Notes: generated by a model from the sequence alone, not told the origin. A stretch of 23,022 nucleotides of DNA from Chara braunii (GCA_003427395.1 BFEA01000994.1:46405-69426), one strand, 5' to 3'. Shown: positions 1 to 7,649, counted from the stretch's first letter. Program-made: numbers and translations.

Positions 1-172
1 TGACGATTCCCACATAAAAGCACCGCCCCCATGCAGGCCGAACAACGGGAAACAACCAACCAGGATGCCAAGACAATAAAAAAAAAACGGATGACGGGTC
101 CCACATGAAGCACCGCTACGCTCGTGAAATAGACCAAACAACGGGACAAAACCAACCGGGATGCAGACAAGG
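1..172. repeat. imperfect tandem duplication, about 92-bp period
   Basis: Two related segments, about 1-77 and 92-172, share TGACG, TCCCACAT, AGCACCGC, CAACGGGA, AACCAACC and GGATGC in the same order. They are separated by a short A-run. The TCCCACAT word resembles the core of the plant snRNA upstream sequence element, but no snRNA starts at the expected distance, so I do not call a promoter. No gene is visible. Confidence 0.6.
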
Positions 173-207
173 TTACCACACCACAACAGATCTACCATAT
201 CCATAGT

Positions 208-233
208 AAAAAAAAAAAAAAAAAAAAAAAAAA
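208..233. repeat. poly-A tract
   Basis: Twenty-six consecutive A. It could be a retroposon tail or a simple homopolymer. No target-site duplication was found around it. Confidence 0.9.
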
Positions 234-436
234 CGGAACCATACAGTAGGCCCGCAAAACGAAACACCCCAGCAACGGGGAAGAACGAACAACACAAGAA
301 AATGTGGGATGATAGGACGATGATTCAGGCTATTTTCGACAAAAATGAATTCTATATATATTATATTAAATTAATAACATTGTTTATCCACATAAAACTT
401 TTTCACTGCCAAATATATTATTATCTATCCACATAG

Positions 437-566
437 AACTTCCAGCTGTCGTCCATCGGGACATCCGTTAAAATTGGAACGATACGGACGGCACACATAA
501 ATCGAGAAATGATCCAAAATTCTCCAAATATTTTTTCCTTTTCTTTTTTTTTAACTTCCAGCTTTC
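437..566 (+). mobile_element. U6 snRNA retrocopy insertion with target-site duplications
   Basis: The U6-derived block at 451-519 plus a T-rich tail (520-552) is flanked by AACTTCCAGCTGTC (437-450) and AACTTCCAGCTTTC (553-566), which match at 13 of 14 bases. The left duplication ends exactly where the U6 5' end begins. That arrangement is the hallmark of target-primed reverse transcription of a small RNA by LINE machinery. The T-rich rather than A-rich tail is odd and would fit a 3'-uridylated U6 template. The duplication and abutment are seen directly; the mechanism is inferred. Confidence 0.75.
451..519 (+). pseudogene. U6 snRNA pseudogene with 28-nt internal deletion
   Basis: The 5' part matches the conserved U6 5' stem-loop and following segment (ACATCCGTTAAAATTGGAAC, then GATAC). 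It then jumps to the U6 3' half (GGACGGCACACATAAATCG, then AGAAATGATCC). Compared with plant U6, about 28 nt are missing between GATAC and GGA. These carry the ACAGAGA box (except its first two bases) and the AGC catalytic region. The RNA could not work in splicing. A TATA-like TATATTA lies at 414-420 and a TCCACAT word near 388-394, but the left duplication separates them from the copy, so they are probably chance. Confidence 0.85.
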
Positions 567-894
567 AATGCCTTCAGCAACTCCAACAACTGCTAGAAGA
601 CAAAACCAGCGCGGTGAGAAAAATAAAATAAAATGGGAAACAAATGGTACTATTAAAACTCTATTATACTACTATACTTGAAGCAACACAAGTCCAAGTA
701 CGCCGAAATCTGAGCAATCCTTACACGACGGGGGAAAGAAAAAAGACAAAAAAAGAAAATTATTAGTTATCAACCCTGTTCTTTCCTAGAATAAGAGAAA
801 GATGAATGGATAAAAAATACTAAAAAACAAAAAATTATTTGTCATCAAGCTTGTTAGTGCCTACTGTAGCACAAAAAAATCCTTTCGCCATTCA
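567..894. other. AT-rich sequence, nothing recognised
   Basis: A-rich and low-complexity sequence with several A-runs. I see no long reading frame, RNA gene or clear repeat here. Confidence 0.5.
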
Positions 895-1075
895 TCAGCC
901 ATTCTGACTCCCGTGACCAGGTTCGAGGTTCCACTTCCCTGGATTTTCTGATTGGGTATAACTCAGCATGCCTGTCCAGTAAGACCACGTCCAGGTGAAA
1001 AAGGAGGCTTTTCTTTTTTCCCCCCTTTCCAGTAACGACGCGGCAATTCTGTGGCCACCAAGATCAGCCTGAGTG

Positions 1076-1420
1076 CAGGCTTTTTGGTTGAGAAGAGAGA
1101 AGAGAGGGGGGGGGAGGAAAAGAGGGTATAAACGAGGTTTCAACCTAGGCTACTTGGCTTGCCCGGCGTGCAGCACGGCCGTGCAGCCTGGGCACGTCGC
1201 CCGGGGGTCACCTACACGGGGCAGGCCACTGCCCTTTTTTTTTCTTTTTTTTTTTCGGGTTTGAGTTTTCCACGCATGCCCAGAGGAGCCCAAATCTGGG
1301 CTCCTTTCTTTTTTTGAGTGTTGGCTGTCAACCGGGGGGGGGCGGGGGGGGGGGTATAAATTGGCTGGGTTTTAAGGGGGGGGAAGGGGGGTATAAATTG
1401 GCTGGGTTTTAAGGGGCTGA
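1076..1420. repeat. G-rich region with a 37-bp duplicated unit
   Basis: Runs of G at about 1105-1115 and 1335-1354 surround two copies of GTATAAATTGGCTGGGTTTT (1354-1373 and 1391-1410), 37 bp apart. Upstream, GCACGGCCGTGC near 1170 is a perfect 12-bp palindrome. GTATAAAT looks TATA-like, but no reading frame or conserved product follows it, so I treat the unit as a short tandem repeat. Confidence 0.6.
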
Positions 1421-1619
1421 AGGGTTCAAGAGGGGTGCCTTGGTCTGATTATGTTCATGTCTTCTTTTTTCATCTTCGATTCTGCGAGGAATTCTGATGT
1501 GACCCTCGGCCAAAAGCCGTTTGCGACTTTGCATTGCAATTCTACACAACATTTTTTTTTCCCCCGAACTCTTTGCATTTGTTTTTTACTTTCTTTTTCT
1601 TTTGGGCTGGGGCTGCTGG

Positions 1620-1763
1620 GAACCCTGCCCAGGGTTCATGCGCGGCCAGGGACCCGGGTGTGTATCCGGGCACAAGATGATGGGTTCCCGGGCACCCTGG
1701 ACAAACAGCCTGGGGGTTTCAAATTTCACAAGGGGTTTAAACTTTTAAAGTTTAAACTTTAAA
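1620..1763. repeat. cluster of perfect inverted repeats
   Basis: GAACCCTG-CC-CAGGGTTC lies at 1620-1637. TTTAAAGTTTAAACTTTAAA, a perfect 20-bp palindrome, lies at 1744-1763 and is preceded by GTTTAAAC at 1735-1742. These could extrude as hairpins. No function is inferred. Confidence 0.7.
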
Positions 1764-1937
1764 GGCGTGTAGTAGCAGCCGTGTACCTTATTTTGATTGT
1801 TTTTCCAAAGTGATTGTTGTTCCAACTGTTATCTTTGCAACGGGAACCTGCCGTGTGGGTAATTTCAGATCGTGCACACACACCATGCACCCTCACTTGC
1901 AAAATTGACAGAGAAATGATATCAGAAGCACAACATT

Positions 1938-2120
1938 TGGTTCCATCTAGTGCAACTCGATTCCATCCATTTGGTTCCATCTGGTCCAATCAGGTTCCAT
2001 CCTTTCCGTTCAACTCGGTTCCATTCGGTTCCATTTGGTTCCATTCAGTTCCATTTGGTTCCTTTTGCTTCCCGTTGGTTCCACGCCGTCCAGTTGCACG
2101 GTAGGTTCCACTTGGTTTTA
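1938..2120 (+). repeat. GGTTCCATTY minisatellite (about 10-bp unit)
   Basis: GGTTCCAT recurs with spacings close to 10 bp or multiples of it (for example GGTTCCATTCGGTTCCATTT), drifting towards both ends. The open frames it creates (FHSVPFGS-type peptides) are products of the repeat, not evidence of a gene. Confidence 0.85.
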
Positions 2121-2149
2121 GTTCCATCTCGTTTCGTTTGGTTTGTTCC

Positions 2150-2485
2150 ACACTCCGGAGGAGATGCGAGGTGGTTCATCAATGGGCCCAGTTCTTATCC
2201 GTGTGGTGTTCAAAGATCCCTTTGGTCCCATTGATGACCAGTTCTAGTCCCACACATGGAATCCGAACATCAGATAAGAGCATAAATCCATATGGTGTTC
2301 CAAGACCCCTTTGGGCCCATTTGGTTTGTCCCACCAAACCCAGCAGGAGGTAGGAGGTGGTCATCAATGGGGCGAGTACTTCTCGGAACATCAGACCAGA
2401 GCATATATCCATTTGTGGTGTCCCAAGACCGTTTTGGTCCCATCTAGTCCCATGTGGTGTCCCAAGACCCATGTGGGACCACCTC
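2150..2485. repeat. degenerate longer-period repeat around GGTGTYCCAAGACC
   Basis: The phrase TGTGGTGTYCCAAGACCNNTTTGGTCCCAT, followed or preceded by GGTCATCAATGG and GAACATCAGA, recurs near 2205, 2298, 2418 and 2453 with divergence. It appears to be an older expansion next to the GGTTCC minisatellite. It abuts the predicted donor side of the minus-strand exon at 2498-2803, so it would lie within or beyond the next intron. Confidence 0.6.
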
Positions 2486-2497
2486 CCCGGACCCCAC

Positions 2498-2803
2498 CTT
2501 TGCAGCGGATGCACTGCCGCTCTGTATCTTGCTGATGAATCGACCAGCCAACTCCACACCTTTACTGAGCGCTCTCCGAACACCACGTGGAACAACCTCA
2601 GCTACGTTGTCCACTAATCTGTCTTCCCCTGCCATGTCATCAGCCACGTCCATCTCTGCAAGCACAGCTGGGTCCCTCTCAGGGTTCTCTTCAATGGGAA
2701 GGCCCCGCACATACTCGCCAACAATCTGCACTGTTGGAGCACACTCTAGCCCGGCCTCGGGCAAGTCCGCCCTTCCGATGATAATATCCGGGTACGTGCA
2801 ACC
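2498..2803 (-). CDS. candidate internal exon of an unknown protein (102 codons)
   Basis: On the minus strand a pyrimidine-rich tract ending in GGTCCAG precedes the exon at 2804. The exon ends in AAAG followed by GTGGGG at 2497. Both boundaries fall in phase 0, and the 306 nt are open throughout. The peptide begins GCTYPDIIIGRADLPEAGLE and ends GRFISKIQSGSASAAK. It has mixed, non-repetitive composition, with an acidic middle (IEENPERDPAVLAEMD) and a basic/amphipathic end (RGVRRALSKGVELAG). I do not recognise the family. The C-terminal part faintly recalls the K/G-rich helices of plant senescence-domain proteins, which is a guess. Flanking exons were not found: upstream is a minisatellite and downstream is repeat. 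It may also be an exon of a decayed gene. Confidence 0.5.
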
Positions 2804-2814
2804 CTGGACCACAA

Positions 2815-3180
2815 AAGCAACAAAGGGAGTGAGGATGACCACCAGGACCACAAAAGCAGCACCACAGAACCACAACCAACACCATGAAACCCGGACCACA
2901 GAACCAGGACCACAAAACCTAGACCGCAAAACCAGAATCTCAGAACCAGCACCGCAAAACCAGGACCACAAAACAAAAACCAAAAAAACAGGCCAGAACC
3001 AAAAAAACAGGACCACAAAACCAGAACCAAAAAAACAGGACCACAGAAACCACAACCACAGCCACGAAACCAGACCGACAAAAACCAAGACCCCAAAACC
3101 AGGACCGCAAAACCAGGACCATAAAACCAGAACCACCAAACAAGGATCAGAAAACAAGGACCACAAATGCGGGACCACAC
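2815..3180. repeat. CCAGGACCACAAAA minisatellite
   Basis: About 365 bp of a degenerate 14-15-bp unit (AACCAGGACCACAA and variants with AAAAAACAGG). It is open in several frames on both strands, giving repetitive peptides such as KPEPKKQDH (plus) and VVLVLWSWFCGPG (minus). These should not be annotated as proteins. It lies immediately upstream of the candidate minus-strand exon, where an intron would be. Confidence 0.85.
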
Positions 3181-3287
3181 AGCTAGAATCTCAAAGAGCT
3201 GCCCACTCACTGGTAAGAACAACCAGCACAATTATCACAAAAGCACTGTAAAAGAGGGGGGACGACAAGAACAGACCAGGGGGGGGG

Positions 3288-3288
3288 N
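3288..3288. other. ambiguous base in a G run
   Basis: A single N lies inside a run of about 15 G, most likely unresolved homopolymer length or base. Confidence 0.9.
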
Positions 3289-3414
3289 GGGGGAGAGCAA
3301 GAAAAATGAACAGAACCAGAACCTGGGGGGAGGAAAGGTGAAAAAAGAAAAAAAGAGAGATTGCAATTGCTACAACTAACAAACGGTGGCAAAAAGCATA
3401 GCGCACGCATTAGT

Positions 3415-3518
3415 GAATATATATCGTCACAAACAGAACTGCCCGGTAAAACCGTAGGCAGAGAGAGAGAAGAGGACAACAAACGAGGGGCTGTGACAAA
3501 CTGTTTCGTCGGAGTTTA
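3415..3518 (+). repeat. dispersed repeat R1, copy 1
   Basis: About 100 bp nearly identical to 5487-5588, from ATATATCGTCACAAA to GTTTCGTCGGAGTTT. It contains CTGCCCGGTAAAACCG followed by TAGGCAG, which can fold into a stem-loop (CTGCC/GGCAG and CGGT/ACCG). A TA tract and a second ATATATCGTCA follow at 3518-3535. The type of element is not known. Confidence 0.8.
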
Positions 3519-3586
3519 TATATATATATATCGTCAATATATATATAATATAATCTAATCTAATTATTAAAAAAAAAAAAAAAAAG

Positions 3587-3897
3587 AAACATAGCGCACA
3601 CTTTACTTCAGCCCTCTGAGAGCCAAGGGACAGGGGAGAAGGCAAAAAGAGAAATAGTCCTAACGTGAGACTGGACCAAGCACAGGTCCATCGGTACATT
3701 GGTGGGTATAGGGAGCCATCTGTCTAGGGCCAAACAATCAGTATCTGGTCGCAGAAACCGTCTCAATTCCATGAATCAAGCCCGTTTCCTGGATAACATA
3801 CAGAAAAACCCTAAATCGACAGTCGAAGACAAAAAGCTTCCAACCCTGCGTGATGAACCTGCATAATGTCAGCTACCCAACCCGGGGGGTATTTCTG
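3587..3897. other. unique sequence, nothing recognised
   Basis: Only a short echo of the upstream phrase CATAGCGCAC is visible at the start (also at about 3398). No convincing reading frame or RNA was found. Confidence 0.4.
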
Positions 3898-3937
3898 TTC
3901 CCTCCCTCCCTCCCTCCCTCCCTCCCTCCCTCCCTCC
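3898..3937. repeat. (CCCT)n microsatellite
   Basis: About ten uninterrupted CCCT units. AT-rich sequence with no recognised feature follows to about 4190. Confidence 0.9.
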
Positions 3938-4230
3938 TCTAATTTGGATATTTTTTTGGATTTAAAAATATGGATGTAAGAATATATTTACCAAGATTTT
4001 GCCATAAGCTTCTTGCGCCACCCTGTCTCCATCGCCCGTGGAAACCACTTATATTTTATGAGATTTAAATAATTTCATTTATTATTTTATTATTTTATTT
4101 TATTTTATGCCACAGCCACAAAACAAACGCACGCACCACCAACAAAACAACGTCAGAGAAAGTCTTAACTTATTTTTTCCCCTTTGTTTATTTATTTTTC
4201 CCCCCCCCAAGTGTCATTATTGAGAGAAAG

Positions 4231-4401
4231 TTACTGCGCATGTTGTCATGGGTGTGATTCAGGATTAGCTTCCACTTTTTCCTTTCTTTTTTTTCTTTCT
4301 TTTTTTTCCTTGTTTTTCTTTTTTTTTCCCCTTCTTCTTTTCTTTTTTTCTTTTACTACGCATGTTGTCATGGGTGTGTTTAGCTTCCACTTTTCCTTTC
4401 T
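4231..4401 (+). repeat. 122-bp duplication with pyrimidine filler
   Basis: CGCATGTTGTCATGGGTGTG, followed by TTAGCTTCCACTTT and CCTTTC, occurs at about 4231-4290 and again at 4353-4401. The copies are separated by a T/C tract. No coding meaning is apparent. Confidence 0.75.
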
Positions 4402-4560
4402 ACTTTTTTTTTCCCCCTCCCTTTTTCTTGCTTTTTGATTTTTTTTCTCTTTTTTTCTTTTTTTTCCTTCTCCTTTTTCCGTCTTTATTTTCAATTTTCC
4501 ATTTTTTCTCTTTTTCAAATGTTTTTTTTCCCTTTTTTTCCCTCTTCTTTTTTCGTTGTT
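4268..4560. repeat. long polypyrimidine tract
   Basis: Except for the duplicated insert at 4353-4385, almost every base from 4268 to 4555 on the plus strand is T or C. It yields spurious Phe-rich (plus) and Lys-rich (minus) frames. Mirror-like stretches could adopt triplex DNA in principle. Confidence 0.85.
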
Positions 4561-4561
4561 A

Positions 4562-4840
4562 TCGAAGTCCTCTATTTTCAATGACATGAAATTTTGATTT
4601 TTTTGAATTTTTTGAATAAAAAGGCACAGAAATTGTCTACCAACTCGAACACAGTGACGACGTGCGATAGACACACATGCAAGCTGACAAAGCAGTAGCC
4701 ACGAGTCATGGGGATTTATTTAATATGACACAAATTAAAATAAAAACGAAAAATAAACGCACCTGCTTGAATCAATAATACTCTAACCAAAAAAAAAAAC
4801 AGAAAGAAGATAATGCAATTTGAAGAAAGAAAAAAAAACA
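4562..4840. other. AT-rich sequence, nothing recognised
   Basis: AT-rich, with A-runs towards 4790-4848. No gene or RNA was recognised. Confidence 0.4.
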
Positions 4841-4842
4841 AA

Positions 4843-5277
4843 AAAAAAGCTGTTCTTCTAGGCTGTATCTATTTGTACATAGCTTTCTATATTTCTGGAT
4901 TCTCTTTTCTGTAGGATACACTCGATTGCCCACACTACAAGGGAGAGGCTCTGCCTGGGGCGAGGTCCCACTAGCAAAGAGGATTGGATTGAACACCTGA
5001 ATCTAGACTTGTTTGAAGAAAGGTGCAGAAAATCGAGATTGAACTCCTTTTCTGCATCTCTGCCTAAAACACGCCCGGATTCAGGATCTTAATCCAATCC
5101 CCATTGCTAGTGGGACCATGCTCCTGAGGTGGAAGGGGAGAGGCCTTGGGGCCCCTGCTTTTTTCCAGACTGTTTCTGTTCCATTGTTGCCTTGGGCACT
5201 GGGCCCGCAATAAACAACTGCTTTTGCAAAAAAATAAAATAAAATTAAAAATAAAAATAAAAAAACTAAAAAAGCTG
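4843..5277 (+). mobile_element. possible retroposon with A-rich tail
   Basis: AATAAA at 5209-5214 is followed 13 bases later by an A-rich tail (5228-5273). AAAAAAGCTG occurs just before (4843-4852) and at the end of the tail (5268-5277), which could be a target-site duplication but is low in complexity. The 3' end GCCTTGGGCACTGGGCCC is shared in inverse orientation with 20859-20876, where it also adjoins a poly-A/T run. The body contains the foldback at 4941-5146. A SINE-like or processed-transcript origin is plausible but unproven. Confidence 0.4.
4941..5146. repeat. about 200-bp imperfect foldback (hairpin) element
   Basis: The left arm GTCCCACTAGCAA, then GGATTGGATT and CCTGAATC, reads back as the complement on the right (GATTCAGGATCTTAATCCAATCC, then TTGCTAGTGGGAC at 5104-5116). 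The innermost stem TGCAGAAAA (5024-5032) pairs perfectly with TTTTCTGCA (5048-5056) around a 15-nt loop. Arms of about 85-90 nt are mostly complementary with scattered mismatches. It could be a MITE-like foldback or the fold of a small-RNA precursor. Confidence 0.8.
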
Positions 5278-5360
5278 ACGATCCAATTTGCAGGAAACAC
5301 ACCTTCAGTTCACATACATGACGAACCTGTTTCCCCATCTGCCAAGGTTAATTACTCTGC

Positions 5361-5419
5361 AACTGGTTAATTAATCCAGTTAACTGGATAATTAACCCAA
5401 CTGGTAAATTAATCCAGTT
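5361..5419. repeat. cluster of AACTGG...CCAGTT palindromes
   Basis: Units start at 5361, 5382 and 5399, each AACTGG plus an AT core (TTAATTAAT-like), with the 5361 and 5399 units closing in CCAGTT. CCAGTTAACTGG (5376-5387) is a perfect 12-bp palindrome between units. Repeated inverted symmetry of this kind could be a protein-binding cluster or a decayed palindromic array. Confidence 0.7.
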
Positions 5420-5486
5420 GCCACAAAGACGGGGGTGGGAGGGGGGAGGGGGGGAGGGGGGCAGAAATTGCATCGTATAGTAATTG

Positions 5487-5588
5487 TCATATATATCGTC
5501 ACAAATAGAACTGCCCGGTAAACCGTAGGCAGAGAGAGAGAAGAGGACAACAAACGAGGGGCTGTGCCAAACTGTTTCGTCGGAGTTT
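5487..5588 (+). repeat. dispersed repeat R1, copy 2
   Basis: Direct-orientation copy of 3415-3518 with only a few substitutions and one missing A in the loop of the small stem-loop; the stem bases are unchanged. After GGAGTTT the copies diverge (TATATATA in copy 1, CACCGACTATATATA here). Confidence 0.8.
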
Positions 5589-5632
5589 CACCGACTATAT
5601 ATATACACACAATCAATCCGACATACAGGAAT

Positions 5633-5766
5633 GAGCGGAGTAGCTACCGTCTTCCCCCGAATAGAACGTACGGTCATTATCGCTGTATGGAGACTAAGTC
5701 GGTCCAAATACAGCTATAGTGACCACACCCCTTCTATTCGGTGGAAGACGATAGTCTAGTCTCAGC
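5633..5766. repeat. compact hairpin element with 50-nt arms
   Basis: Left arm CTACCGTCTTCCCCCGAATA (from 5644), then GGTCATTATCGCTGTAT. Right arm ATACAGCTATAGTGACC, then TATTCGGTGGAAGACGATAG (ends 5754). The arms are complementary apart from a few positions and leave a loop of only a few bases. Weaker pairing continues outward to about 5633 and 5766. Length and pairing resemble a MITE or a small-RNA hairpin. Confidence 0.8.
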
Positions 5767-5984
5767 ACCCCCTTTTTCTTTGCCTTTCCTCCCTTTTCCT
5801 CTTTTCTTTCTCCCTTGCTCTTTTTTCGTTTCTACTGTGCGACAATATGAATCCAACCTTTATGAACTCGACGACTGAATGAGGCCCCAACCTCTTCCTC
5901 GAGGACCATACATGCAGGCAATGAAAAGGTGGGAGGTGCGAACCAGTGTAGCCAGTCCCCAACGGACACACACAATGAAAATTC

Positions 5985-5988
<4 letters not shown>

Positions 5989-6058
<70 letters not shown>

Positions 6059-6094
6059 ATACATATATATACTTTTATTTACCAGTATATACGT

Positions 6095-6125
<31 letters not shown>
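5989..6125. repeat. (CT)n then (CA)n microsatellites
   Basis: CT repeats at 5989-6055, a 40-bp AT-rich spacer, then CA repeats at 6096-6125. Long RERERE or SLSLSL frames through this region are artefacts. Confidence 0.95.
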
Positions 6126-6126
<1 letters not shown>

Positions 6127-6270
6127 GTTGAAATCTCACCCGGTGATCCTAACATCATGCCACATCGGCAAGGGGTCAGGAACACAAAAAGGGGAGGGAG
6201 AAAACGAAAACCCTGACAGCTGCCAGGTCGCCGCAAAGAACGTGGCGTGTCGTTGTTTGGGTTTGGGAAA

Positions 6271-6327
<57 letters not shown>
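6271..6327. repeat. 57-nt poly-G run
   Basis: Fifty-seven consecutive G on the plus strand. Such a run can form stacked G-quadruplexes and is hard to sequence and assemble, so the exact length is uncertain. Confidence 0.95.
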
Positions 6328-6328
<1 letters not shown>

Positions 6329-6500
6329 GATCAAGAATGCACCACGTGGCAACCACTTCGGTGATCATCGTAACGGAGAGATCGGAAGAACCGGTGCGGA
6401 AAGAAGATCGCCAGATGGTTGCCACGTCCAATCAATTCAAGATTGGCAGACTGAGACTACACGAGTACAAAATCAGCTGCTCCCAAAAGAATATATGGGG

Positions 6501-6501
<1 letters not shown>

Positions 6502-6579
<78 letters not shown>
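6502..6579. repeat. compound (CT)n(CA)n microsatellite
   Basis: CT repeats pass directly into CA repeats at 6541-6542. This is the same motif order as the locus 500 bp upstream. Confidence 0.95.
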
Positions 6580-6580
<1 letters not shown>

Positions 6581-6749
6581 GTGACTGCTTGGTAGTCTGC
6601 TCACGTACGAGAGCGCAGACATCAGACCACATTTTCAAAAACAGAAAGCTAACGAGGTTGAGATTTTTCTCGTTTCCCTTTTTGCCGTAATCTTACACAA
6701 AGTCCGACTGATTTCGCACACGGTTCTCTCGTTTGGCGCAGGGAGCGCC

Positions 6750-6765
6750 GGCATCTTCTTCTTCT

Positions 6766-6800
<35 letters not shown>

Positions 6801-6860
6801 GGTTGGTGGTGGTGGTGCTGCTGCTGCTTCGACTTCTGCTTCGACTTCTGCTTCTTTCTT
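6750..6860. repeat. compound trinucleotide repeat (TTC, TGC, GGT, TTCGAC)
   Basis: Runs of TTC, TGC and GGT are followed by TGCTTCGACTTC units. The plus frame through it (Ser-, Ala- and Gly-rich, then STSASTSASFFDQAVGNFAD) stays open well past the repeat. A low-complexity coding exon is therefore possible: GGCGCAG at 6734-6740 could be an acceptor. No conserved domain is visible and I do not call a gene. Confidence 0.8.
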
Positions 6861-7108
6861 CGATCAAGCAGTGGGCAACTTTGCTGACAATGACAATGCT
6901 TCGTCTTCGAGCACACGACTGGCTTTGCGCGCTTGCTCGCACAAGAAAATAAACCTCCCCCACCTCCTGATCATTGAATCCACGTGGCGCGCAACCCGCT
7001 CCTGCAACCGTGGAAAGATTCCCTGTGGACCACATAGAGGCTCACAACAACACCGATATGCAGATAACGGAAAGAATTCATTACTCGGAAAATGCCATTC
7101 TCCTTCCT

Positions 7109-7375
7109 TAAATCAATCAATCGATCCATGGATCCAGCACTTACACGACAATTACAGCAAATCAAATCATCAAACTCAATCAATCGATCGAATCTATCAA
7201 TCCATCAAATATCAAATATCATTCAAATCAATCGATCAATCAAATAACCAAAATCAACCAATCAATCGATCATAATCAATAAATCAATCGAATCAACCAC
7301 TGAATCAATCAACCAATCAACCAATCAATCAGATCGATCGAGCAATCAATCAACCAATCAATCAATCGTATCAGA
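7109..7375. repeat. degenerate (AATC)n array, copy 1
   Basis: About 265 bp of AATC/ATCA units with many variants (CGAT, CCAT, AAAT), including numerous ATCGAT and GATC sites. A second array of the same motif lies at 22320-22550. Confidence 0.9.
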
Positions 7376-7416
7376 TCCAATCTTTGCATCTTTGCCTTTT
7401 CGAGTTTTCCCCTCTT

Positions 7417-7437
7417 CCCCCCCCCCCCCCCCCCCCC
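7417..7437. repeat. poly-C run
   Basis: Twenty-one consecutive C, just upstream of the U6 retrocopy. Confidence 0.9.
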
Positions 7438-7450
7438 AACCAATTAATAG

Positions 7451-7598
7451 AAAATCCTCGCGTCCTTCGGAACATCCGTTAAACAGATTGGAACGATACA
7501 CAGAAGGGTAATTAGCAAAATGGCCCCTGCGCTTTCAAGGATAACTCGCATAAATCAAGAAAAGGAACAAATAATAAAAAATAAAATAAAATCCTCGC
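7451..7598 (+). mobile_element. U6 snRNA retrocopy with 11-bp target-site duplication and A-rich tail
   Basis: AAAATCCTCGC occurs at 7451-7461 and again, identically, at 7588-7598. The first copy ends one base before the U6 5' G at 7462. The insert ends in an A-rich tail (ATAATAAAAAATAAAAT). The duplication starts with AAAA at the nick side, as expected for an L1-type endonuclease preferring TTTT/A. The structure is seen directly; LINE mobilisation is inferred. Confidence 0.85.
7462..7565 (+). pseudogene. near full-length U6 snRNA pseudogene
   Basis: Matches U6 from the 5' stem-loop (GTCCTTCGGAACATCCGTTA) through GATTGGAACGATAC, ATGGCCCCTGCGC, CAAGGATAACTCGCATAAAT and CAAGAAAAGGAAC. It has small insertions after TTAAA, around TTAGC and after TGCGC. 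The ACAGAGA box reads ACAGAAG and the AGC region is interrupted, so it would not be catalytic. No TATA or upstream element lies in front of it; upstream is poly-C. Confidence 0.9.
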
Positions 7599-7603
7599 AC
7601 TCT

Positions 7604-7627
7604 TTTTTTTTTTTTTTTTTTTTTTTT
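7604..7627. repeat. poly-T tract
   Basis: About 24 T, a few bases after the retrocopy's second target-site duplication. Confidence 0.9.
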
Positions 7628-7649
7628 GGTTGGTTGGAGGGGGGGCGCT

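Noticed and set aside
414-450. Pol III-type promoter (TATA plus upstream element) driving the U6 copy at 451
   Set aside because: The sequence includes the target-site duplication and belongs to the pre-insertion site; the motifs are weak in an AT-rich context and the copy lacks its catalytic core.
2444-3251. Long overlapping frames on both strands through the 2.8-3.2 kb region
   Set aside because: They are produced by a short minisatellite lacking stops in several frames; only the 2498-2803 minus portion is non-repetitive.
4246-4674. Lys-rich 142-codon minus frame
   Set aside because: Translation of a polypyrimidine tract.
5762-6584. RERERE, SLSLSL, HTHTHT, poly-Gly and poly-Pro reading frames
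   Set aside because: Direct translations of CT, CA and G repeats with no flanking domain or splice support.
6733-7275. 180-codon plus frame starting MAQGAPASSSSS
   Set aside because: The first half is trinucleotide repeat and the last third is AATC array; the short middle has no recognisable domain.
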